From Empedobacter brevis NBRC 14943 = ATCC 43319 (GTDB taxonomy: Bacteria > Bacteroidota > Bacteroidia > Flavobacteriales > Weeksellaceae), in NCBI RefSeq assembly GCF_000382425.1, contig NZ_KB908303.1:1-64000 (forward strand): 64,000 nucleotides of DNA, given 5' to 3'. This document shows positions 25,862 through 32,751 of this stretch, one piece after another. A program made the position numbers and the translations under genes. The notes beneath the pieces were generated by a model. It was given only the letters and a program-made list of their open reading frames with translations, did no database searches and was not told the DNA's origin. Positions within the stretch are counted from its first letter, which is position 1, and each line of letters opens with the position of its first letter.

Positions 25862-27173
25862 TCGGCATTCTAATTAAAAATTCAACACCTTTTTCTTTAT
25901 TTTTCTGTACATGAATCGTTCCTGAATAACGTCCAACAATATTCTTCACCAAATACAAACCTACTCCTAAACCATTCACATTTTGATTAATTGATCGGTT
26001 TATACGGTAATATTTATCAAAAATAAATGGAATTTCATTTGATGGGATTCCAATTCCATCATCTGAAAATTTCAAAATAATTTCATGTTGAAATTTTAAA
26101 TTTAGCTCAACTCTAGATGCGCCGTATTTTACGGAATTTTCTATTAAATTTTGAAATATTTGTTGAAAATCATTTCCTTGCAACTTATTATTTTTTTCAA
26201 ACAAGATTTGACTAATGATCTCAATTGTATGAAATTGACGTTTCGCTTTCTGAATAATTTCACTCAAAATAATTTCATTTAACAACTCATTATTTTCTTC
26301 ATTTTTTGCAAAAATGGAATCGACCGTATTCTCCAAACGATTGATTTGTCTATTCATCATCTCTTTTGTATCTGAATGTTGAATTTGATGCAATGCAAAT
26401 TTCATGGTCGTAATTGGTGTGTTCAATTCATGTGCAATGGAATCTATTGTTACATGTAATTGGTTAATCTTCTCTTCTTGTTTTGCTAAATTCTGCATAC
26501 TTTTCCAGTATAAAAAAATTATCAATATAACAATCAATACACTCACTATAATAAGTGGAATAATTTTCTTTAGAATTAAGAACCTAATATTCAATAATTC
26601 ATAATCCGTTTTTCCTTTTATTTTGTATTTATGTCGTTCATTCGACTCAATTCCTCGGTCGGTATCTCGCTCATTGCTAATATCATCAGAAGACCATATA
26701 CTTTGATTAATATTAACAGGATGGCTCATTTTCCTAGTCGATTCGTAAATGACATAATTTTTGTTTTGTAATAATTCTTTATGATTTAATCCGTCATAAA
26801 CAGAAAAAACATCTGTACGGAGTGAAATTTCAAAGCCTTTATCTTTCGAATAAACTTCCAATAAAGAATCGACAAGAGGTGTAAATATTTTGTAATTATA
26901 ATCTACTTTTTCCCGAATCATTTGCAACTCATTAAACTGCTTTTTTTCATCATGATTCAATTTTTTAAAATACTGTATAATCTTATCATCATTGTTATCC
27001 GTTTCATATTTCTTCATGTAATCCATCACCTTATTTGCAATTTCCTGCGCCTCTTTGTTCAAATCTTTTGTGATTAATCGATACGAATTATAAATGTAAT
27101 AAGCTTGCAATGCAACTAAAATTGTCAGTGCAAAAGAGAAAATAAGTGTATAATATTTTTTGGAAAGTTTCAT
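25851..27173 (-). CDS. Sensor histidine kinase, 440 aa
   Basis: Two membrane helices (about 9-28 and 203-223) frame a periplasmic sensor region of some 170 residues. The dimerisation/phosphoacceptor helix follows, with H248 in SIAHELNTPITTMK. The ATPase domain shows the N box FQNLIENSVKYG, the G1 box FSDDGIGIP and the G2 box GLGVGLYLVKNI. It is the first gene of a two-gene operon with the response regulator. The sensor region is rich in charged residues and not assigned to a family, so the signal is unknown. Its neighbour suggests a link to outer-membrane uptake. Confidence 0.94.
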   Translation of the reverse strand: MKLSKKYYTLIFSFALTILVALQAYYIYNSYRLITKDLNKEAQEIANKVMDYMKKYETDNNDDKIIQYFKKLNHDEKKQFNELQMIREKVDYNYKIFTPLVDSLLEVYSKDKGFEISLRTDVFSVYDGLNHKELLQNKNYVIYESTRKMSHPVNINQSIWSSDDISNERDTDRGIESNERHKYKIKGKTDYELLNIRFLILKKIIPLIIVSVLIVILIIFLYWKSMQNLAKQEEKINQLHVTIDSIAHELNTPITTMKFALHQIQHSDTKEMMNRQINRLENTVDSIFAKNEENNELLNEIILSEIIQKAKRQFHTIEIISQILFEKNNKLQGNDFQQIFQNLIENSVKYGASRVELNLKFQHEIILKFSDDGIGIPSNEIPFIFDKYYRINRSINQNVNGLGVGLYLVKNIVGRYSGTIHVQKNKEKGVEFLIRMPNEN

Positions 27174-27189
27174 AAGCTTTTCATCATCT

Positions 27190-27197
27190 CAAAAATA
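27190..27197 (-). promoter_or_regulatory. -7 box of the two-component operon
   Basis: The minus strand reads TATTTTTG, matching TAnnTTTG, 17 bases before the kinase start codon. Confidence 0.45.
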
Positions 27198-27221
27198 CAT
27201 TGATTTTTTTCATAAATCATA

Positions 27222-27250
27222 CGTTAACTCATCGTTAACCATTCATTAAC
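27222..27250. promoter_or_regulatory. Three 11-bp-spaced direct repeats, probable response-regulator site
   Basis: CGTTAAC at 27222, CGTTAAC at 27233 and CATTAAC at 27244 are spaced exactly 11 bases apart, one helical turn. A weaker fourth unit, CATAAAT, lies at 27211. OmpR/PhoB regulators bind such head-to-tail 7-bp repeats with 4-bp spacers. The site lies between the divergent kinase and receptor promoters, so it could control both. Confidence 0.7.
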
Positions 27251-27294
27251 TGACAGGATTTGTTTTTAAAATCAACTTTGTTAAAAATAATTAC

Positions 27295-29661
27295 ATGAAA
27301 GCAACAGCCTATCTTCTACTCTTTTTTCCTCAGTTAATTTTTGCTCAGTTAACGACAGGAAAATTGATTGATGAACAGAATCAAGCCATAAAAAGTAGTT
27401 CCGTAGAAGTCGAAATTCCTTCGTTAGAACCTATTGTACTAGAAACAGATGAAAATGGACAATTCAGTTTTGAGCTCAATCAAGCCAAATCATTCACAAT
27501 TTACATCAAAGAATTTGGTTACCAGGAATTTGAAGAAGTTTATCAGACTGACAACCTAAAACCACTCACAATTACATTAAAAAAAGATGAAAGCATCCAA
27601 CTAAAAGACGTAATCGTCTCAAGTCAGAAACCTTTATTAAAACGTAAAATTGACCGGATTGAATTCAATGTTGACAATACGCCTTTACAAAATCTTAGTG
27701 CTTGGGACATTGTAAAGAACACGCCCAATGTTATCTTAAAAAATGATCAGTTAAGTGTCCGTGGAAACACACAAATTTTAGTTACAATAAACGATAAAAA
27801 AACATTGATGACACAAGACGAACTGAAACAATTGTTAGAAAACACTGATGGCACTACTGTTTCTTCTGTTGAAGTGATTACCAATCCCCCTGCGAAATAC
27901 GAAGCATCCGGAAGTGCAATTATCAACATCAAAATGAAAAAAAATGTACTTTCCGGCTATAAAGGCCAAGTTGCTACCCGTTATCATCAATCTATTTATA
28001 GCAAAGGAATGCTAGGCACTTCACAATCTTATAATACAGACAAATGGCAATTAACCGGTAGTTATTATTTTGTGAATGGAAAATATGTTCGCAAAAATTT
28101 TGATGTAACCACTTATGAACAAGATAAATCTCGCTGGGAAAGTGATATGATTCGCCGAACTGTTGCAAAAGAACAGCACGTATACAACTTTGCTTCTCAA
28201 TATACAATTGATAGTTTACAAAATCTACAATTTGGAATGAATGGATATAGAAATCCTGCTTCTATTGGAAATTACAATGTTCCGACCAATATTTACAATA
28301 TAGACAATAATCAACTCGAATCTTATTATGTCACACAAAATCATCGTCGCGAATCTTCAAACAGTTTTAACAGTTATTTGGTATATGACAAAAAATTTGG
28401 AAATAATAATTTGACTTGGTCCAATAATTTCAGTCACCGTTATTACAAAGAGAAACAAGATGTCCTGACGCAATTAAATTTCAACGATAAACCTTATGAA
28501 GAAAACAGGTTTTTGAATAATGCGCTTCAAAAATTAAATCTTTATTCAACACAAATAGATTACACCTTCACCAACAAAGATTTTGGTTTAGAAACCGGTA
28601 CAAAATATAGTTTCGTGAAAAACGATAATGATTTAGATTTTTTCGAGTCCATCCAAAACACTATCGAATATCAACCTGATAAAAGCAATGTTTTCAATTA
28701 CAAAGAACAGATTTTCGCCCTTTATATTTCGTCTAACTACAAATGGAAAAAATGGGAAGCAAAAGCCGGTTTGAGATCAGAAACAACTTGGATCAATACT
28801 ATTTCGGATAATCCCATTACAAAAAACAAACGAACAAATACAGGTTTCTTTCCGACATTCTATTTAATGTATAGTTTCGAAAATGCAGGACAAATTGGAT
28901 TGAATTACGGAAAGCGAATCGATCGTCCCGATTACAACTTTTTAAACCCTTCAAAATCATATTATAATATGTTTTCTTATTTTCAGGGCGATGCAAATGC
29001 CATTTCAACGATTATCCATAATTTAAGTTTATCATACACACTAAAAGACTGGAATTTTGAAACTTATTATCGCTACGAAAAAGATCCTGCCATGGAAATT
29101 TCTATCCAAAACCCTGAAACTTTTGAAACAGTTTACCATTTTACAAATATCAAAAACGGAGAAGCATTTGGAGCTAACCTTTCGAAAAATTTCAATCTCA
29201 AATCCTGGTGGAAACTAAATTTATTTGCAATGGGAGAATACAATGAAAATTATTATTTCGGTCCGGATCAAAAACAATACAAAAATGATGTGTTTTTTTA
29301 TCATCTTTCACTCAGTACACAATTGGATTTGGATCAGGCAAAAACATTTAATCTTTCGGCAGGATATCGCTACAATTCAAAGGCTATTCAAGGATCTTTC
29401 AACATTAGTTCCTCTCAAAATACATATGTGATTTTAAACAAAAAATTATGGGATAAACGTTTTGAAATCGGATTAACTTTTAACGATATTTTCAAAACAG
29501 ATCGTGGAACCATTTCAACTAAATATGCGGACCAAAACCAATATTTCAAAGATTATCGTGACACACAATATTTTATTCTTAACCTCAAATACAACTTCGG
29601 AAACCTAAAAGTGAAAGACGCGAAACAAATTGAGAAAACAAGTGAGCAAAATAGAATTTAA
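27295..29661 (+). CDS. Outer-membrane TonB-receptor-like beta-barrel protein, 788 aa
   Basis: A signal peptide (1-17, ending IFAQ) is followed by a carboxypeptidase-regulatory-like domain (about 18-95) with TGKLIDEQNQAIKSSSVEVE and ITLKKDE. A plug domain comes next (about 100-220, with IEFNVDNTPLQNLSAWDIVKNTP in two parts and VEVITNPPAKYEASGSAIINI). The remaining 560 residues are a large aromatic-rich barrel of the outer-membrane beta-barrel family common in Bacteroidetes. The protein would import or sense a ligand at the outer membrane. No SusD partner is present. The divergent two-component operon probably controls it through the repeats at 27222-27250. Confidence 0.9.
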   Translation: MKATAYLLLFFPQLIFAQLTTGKLIDEQNQAIKSSSVEVEIPSLEPIVLETDENGQFSFELNQAKSFTIYIKEFGYQEFEEVYQTDNLKPLTITLKKDESIQLKDVIVSSQKPLLKRKIDRIEFNVDNTPLQNLSAWDIVKNTPNVILKNDQLSVRGNTQILVTINDKKTLMTQDELKQLLENTDGTTVSSVEVITNPPAKYEASGSAIINIKMKKNVLSGYKGQVATRYHQSIYSKGMLGTSQSYNTDKWQLTGSYYFVNGKYVRKNFDVTTYEQDKSRWESDMIRRTVAKEQHVYNFASQYTIDSLQNLQFGMNGYRNPASIGNYNVPTNIYNIDNNQLESYYVTQNHRRESSNSFNSYLVYDKKFGNNNLTWSNNFSHRYYKEKQDVLTQLNFNDKPYEENRFLNNALQKLNLYSTQIDYTFTNKDFGLETGTKYSFVKNDNDLDFFESIQNTIEYQPDKSNVFNYKEQIFALYISSNYKWKKWEAKAGLRSETTWINTISDNPITKNKRTNTGFFPTFYLMYSFENAGQIGLNYGKRIDRPDYNFLNPSKSYYNMFSYFQGDANAISTIIHNLSLSYTLKDWNFETYYRYEKDPAMEISIQNPETFETVYHFTNIKNGEAFGANLSKNFNLKSWWKLNLFAMGEYNENYYFGPDQKQYKNDVFFYHLSLSTQLDLDQAKTFNLSAGYRYNSKAIQGSFNISSSQNTYVILNKKLWDKRFEIGLTFNDIFKTDRGTISTKYADQNQYFKDYRDTQYFILNLKYNFGNLKVKDAKQIEKTSEQNRI

Positions 29662-29709
29662 CCTGTAAGATGTATATGTTTTTATTAAATTTGAGAAAAG
29701 ATTACTTAC

Positions 29710-30165
29710 ATGAATTCTATCAAATTAAGTCGTACCGATTCTACAAATAGTGCTTTTCAAGAACTCGTTCAGGAGTTAGATATTGACCTAAGAAAAAGAG
29801 ATGGAGAATTTCATTCTTTTTTTGCACAATACAATAAAACAGATTTAATTCAACATGTCATTGTTGCTTATATCGAGAATACTGCTGTTGGCTGCGGAGC
29901 TATAAAACATTATTCCGATACAACAATGGAAATAAAAAGAATGTTTGTAAATCCCGATTTTAGAGGAAAAAGAATAGCTGCAAAAGTTTTGAATGAGTTG
30001 GAAAATTGGGCTACAGAATTAGGATACGAAAGATGCATTTTAGAAACAGGATTGAAACAACCTGAAGCAATCGCCTTGTACGAAAGATGCAATTATCAAA
30101 AAATTAAAAACTATGACCAATATGAAGGGATAGAAGAAAGTGTCTGTTATGAGAAGATTTTATAA
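29710..30165 (+). CDS. GNAT family N-acetyltransferase, 151 aa
   Basis: The GNAT fold is seen in order: strand 4 with MEIKRMFVNPDFRGKRIAAKVLNELE in two blocks, where the RGKRIA segment is the pyrophosphate-binding loop for acetyl-CoA, then CILETGLKQPEAIALYERCNYQKI, the usual end of the domain. The length is typical for a single-domain acetyltransferase. The substrate cannot be predicted. It starts 48 bases after the receptor stop on the same strand and may be co-transcribed with it. Confidence 0.9.
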   Translation: MNSIKLSRTDSTNSAFQELVQELDIDLRKRDGEFHSFFAQYNKTDLIQHVIVAYIENTAVGCGAIKHYSDTTMEIKRMFVNPDFRGKRIAAKVLNELENWATELGYERCILETGLKQPEAIALYERCNYQKIKNYDQYEGIEESVCYEKIL

Positions 30166-30172
30166 TAAAAAA

Positions 30173-30203
30173 AGAAGCTGAACAAATGTTCAGCTTCTTT
30201 TTT
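30173..30203. terminator. Bidirectional terminator between GNAT and DUF4252 genes
   Basis: AGAAGCTGAAC and GTTCAGCTTCT form a perfect 11-bp stem with a 4-base loop, flanked by A and T runs. Confidence 0.9.
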
Positions 30204-30205
30204 TA

Positions 30206-30682
30206 TTATTTATTGGATTCTTTTACCATTTTACTCATCTCGTCAGCAGAAATTTCGCCATCCATAATCATATACATTTGTTGATTATCACTGTTGATAC
30301 TCATCAAAACATTCTTAAAGATTTTAGCACTGGCATTTTCTGTCAAAAAACGAATTTTACTCCCTTCTTTATTGATTGACATCAATTCTTCCAATTTCAT
30401 TTTATCAAAAGCTGTTTTTAATTGATTTTTGGCTTCGTTATTTTCATTATCCACCATAATCATTTTGATTGAATTCATTTTTTTGAACAAACCATCCAAA
30501 TCTTTCAAATCCGAATCGTCTGTCGAAAAATCTCCCATCATATTAAACATTGCCTTATTAATTGTAATGGTTGTAACTCCTTTTTTATCCTGAAATTGAT
30601 TATATAATTCAACAAATTTATTTGTTTGCGCATTTGCAAATCCTACGATAAACAGTGTTAAGATGAATACATATTTTTTCAT
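30206..30682 (-). CDS. DUF4252 family secreted protein, 158 aa
   Basis: A signal peptide (1-18, ending GFANA) precedes a mature protein with the DUF4252 pattern: a first helix with FVELYNQFQDKKGVTTITINKAMF in two blocks, a central IKMIMVDNENNEAKNQL, and MYMIMDGEISADEMSKMV near the C-terminus. The family is confined mainly to Bacteroidetes, usually downstream of an ECF sigma/anti-sigma pair, as here. It lies 12 bases after the putative anti-sigma gene. The function is unknown; an envelope stress effector is a reasonable guess from context. Confidence 0.85.
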   Translation of the reverse strand: MKKYVFILTLFIVGFANAQTNKFVELYNQFQDKKGVTTITINKAMFNMMGDFSTDDSDLKDLDGLFKKMNSIKMIMVDNENNEAKNQLKTAFDKMKLEELMSINKEGSKIRFLTENASAKIFKNVLMSINSDNQQMYMIMDGEISADEMSKMVKESNK

Positions 30683-30694
30683 ATTTTCTTTTTT

Positions 30695-31390
30695 TTAAAG
30701 TTCTATTGATAATGATTTTAATTGTCCGATTGCTTTAGCTCCTTGATCAATATTTTTTGAAAATAATTTCATAGTCGTATAAGCTAAAACTTTTGCCTCA
30801 TCAAAATTTTCAACTGGTTCTCCATTTACAACTACATAGTCTGACGAATATTCATCTGTACTTTCAGATTTTGCTATAGATAAACCAACTGATTGAATTG
30901 TTGACTTTTTATTTTCATTTTTGATTGATTTTGTAACTTTCGATAATTGTTTTTCTTCCTCTTTTATTAGAAAATTTTCTGATGATGGAATATTCTCTAC
31001 ATCTTCTTTTACAACTATATTCTCTCTTTTTTCGGTTGATTTTTCAGGTTCAATAATTTTAACAACCGTTGAATCTTTGTCGACTTCGTTGTATTCTCCT
31101 AAGAAAAACATCATTCCGATTCCAATTAAAACTGAAGCTGCAATTCCTGAGATTTTCCACCACAAAAACCTCTTTGCTTTTGGTTCTTCTACAATCTCTT
31201 GTTGATTCGTTTCAACCTTTGTCATAAAATCATCAAAACTTAGCTCCATTTTTATTTCTTTTTCCTTTTTCAAAATTTCAAAAAAAGGATCTTTTTCATT
31301 ATTTCTCAGCTGTTTTTCTTGCTCTTCGGTCAACTTTCCGGCAAAAAAATCATCTTTATTTATAATTGATTGCTCTTTCTTCATGTTCAA
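30695..31390 (-). CDS. Putative anti-sigma factor, membrane protein, 231 aa
   Basis: The N-terminal 78 residues are cytoplasmic and rich in charged residues, with FAGKLTEEQEKQLRNNEKD resembling the helical sigma-binding part of such proteins. One membrane helix follows (about 78-97, WWKISGIAASVLIGIGMMFFL), and the rest is a periplasmic K/E-rich region. The gene overlaps the ECF sigma gene by 35 bases and sits between it and the DUF4252 gene, the position of anti-sigma factors. No zinc-binding HxxxCxxC motif is seen. The role is inferred from position and topology. Confidence 0.7.
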   Translation of the reverse strand: MNMKKEQSIINKDDFFAGKLTEEQEKQLRNNEKDPFFEILKKEKEIKMELSFDDFMTKVETNQQEIVEEPKAKRFLWWKISGIAASVLIGIGMMFFLGEYNEVDKDSTVVKIIEPEKSTEKRENIVVKEDVENIPSSENFLIKEEEKQLSKVTKSIKNENKKSTIQSVGLSIAKSESTDEYSSDYVVVNGEPVENFDEAKVLAYTTMKLFSKNIDQGAKAIGQLKSLSIEL

Positions 31391-31865
31391 AAAAAACTTC
31401 TAATTGTTCCCTTACTTTTTGTCTTGCCCGCATCAGATTGACTCGAATTGTATTTTCTTCCATTTCCAAAATTCCTGCAATCTCCTTTATTTCAAGTTCC
31501 TCAACATCTTTTAGATGCATTACTTTGCGCTGTTTATCTGGCAATTGGTCAATTAAATTGAGAATAAGCGGTTTTATTTCTTGTTGCTCGTGTTGAATAC
31601 ACCAATCAGTTTGTACTACGTTTTTATAATTCTCCCGAACATCAAATTTTCTCAATCGATTAACACATTCGTTATTTACCATTCGCATCGCATACGCTTC
31701 TATATTGCTCACCTCTGCCAATGAATTACGTTTTTCCCATAATTTCATTAAAATTTCCTGAACAACATCATAAGCTTCATCGTCACTTACCAGGATTCTT
31801 CGTGCAAAACGAAACAGCTTATCCTTATGGACAAATACCGATGTTTTAAACGTTTCCTGATTCAT
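31356..31865 (-). CDS. ECF-type RNA polymerase sigma factor, 169 aa
   Basis: Region 2 (about 10-80) has FARRILVSDDEAYDVVQEILMKLWEKR in two blocks, the core-binding and -10 recognition helices. Region 4 (about 110-165) has LPDKQRKVMHLKDVEELEIKEIAGIL and ENTIRVNLMRARQKVRE, the -35 recognition helix-turn-helix. Length and order are typical of ECF sigma factors. It is the first gene of a three-gene operon with a putative anti-sigma factor and a DUF4252 protein. The inducing signal is not evident. Confidence 0.93.
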   Translation of the reverse strand: MNQETFKTSVFVHKDKLFRFARRILVSDDEAYDVVQEILMKLWEKRNSLAEVSNIEAYAMRMVNNECVNRLRKFDVRENYKNVVQTDWCIQHEQQEIKPLILNLIDQLPDKQRKVMHLKDVEELEIKEIAGILEMEENTIRVNLMRARQKVREQLEVFFEHEERAINYK

Positions 31866-31940
31866 ATTTAGTGCTTTTACTAATAAGACATCTAAGTGCT
31901 ACGAAGTGTTACATCTAAATTTAAACTTTTTTTGAACAAA

Positions 31941-31969
31941 ATAAAAAAGCCCCTAAAAAAAGAGACTTT
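31941..31969 (-). terminator. Terminator of the AsmA-like/SDR operon
   Basis: AAAGCCCC (31946-31953) and GAGACTTT (31962-31969) form an 8-bp stem with two G-T pairs on the minus strand, followed by a T run. Confidence 0.55.
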
Positions 31970-31996
31970 ATACATAAAAATATTTTTCGAAATAAA

Positions 31997-32746
31997 TTAT
32001 TTTTTCAAGAAAACAGTTCCTCCTGCTTGTGCTTTCGGAAAAATTGTTACATCAGCAATTTGTACATGCTCCGGTTGCTGCAACAAATAGTCGATTGTAT
32101 TGGCTACATCATCCGCTTTCAAAGGTTCGAAACCTTTGTATACATTCTCAGCACGATCTTTATCTCCTTTGAAACGAATCAAAGAAAACTCTGTTTCCAC
32201 TGCTCCAGGTGCAATATTCGAAACTTTAATTCCGTAGGGTAACAAATCGTATCGCATCCCTTTACTCAAAGATTCTACAGCAGCTTTCGAAGCACAATAA
32301 GTTCCTCCGTTGGGGTAAACTTCTTTCCCAGCAATTGAAGAAAGATTAATAATATGCGCATTATGAGATGCTTTCAACAAAGGAATGATGGCTTTTGAAA
32401 CATAAATCAATCCTTTTACATTGATATCAATCATTGCTTCTAAATCTTCTAAATCCGCAGTATCAAAAGGAGCTAATCCATGTGCATTTCCTGCATTATT
32501 GACCAAAACATCAATACTTTTCCACTCGTTCTCTAAACTTTCTACTGCATAAAAAACAGCTTCCTTGTCACGAACATCAAATTGAATTGTTTTTACTTCT
32601 GTAATTTGATTTAATTCTGCCTGAATTTCATCTAATCGTTCTTGACGGCGACCACATAAAATTAAACGATAATTTGGGGCCAACTTCTTTGCTGTCGCCA
32701 TTCCTATGCCAGATGTTGCTCCGGTAATGAAGACTGTTCTTTTCAT
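31997..32746 (-). CDS. Short-chain dehydrogenase/reductase, 249 aa
   Basis: Classical SDR motifs are complete: the cofactor loop TGATSGIG at 7-14, NNAG at about 87-90, the catalytic S in INLSSIAG and the YCASK pair (Y and K spaced by three). An arginine right after the first strands (CGRRQE) favours NADPH. The sequence most resembles the YdfG-like group that oxidises or reduces 3-hydroxy acids and serine. It starts 5 bases after the end of the AsmA-like gene and is probably co-transcribed with it. Confidence 0.92.
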   Translation of the reverse strand: MKRTVFITGATSGIGMATAKKLAPNYRLILCGRRQERLDEIQAELNQITEVKTIQFDVRDKEAVFYAVESLENEWKSIDVLVNNAGNAHGLAPFDTADLEDLEAMIDINVKGLIYVSKAIIPLLKASHNAHIINLSSIAGKEVYPNGGTYCASKAAVESLSKGMRYDLLPYGIKVSNIAPGAVETEFSLIRFKGDKDRAENVYKGFEPLKADDVANTIDYLLQQPEHVQIADVTIFPKAQAGGTVFLKK

Positions 32747-32751
32747 GTTTC

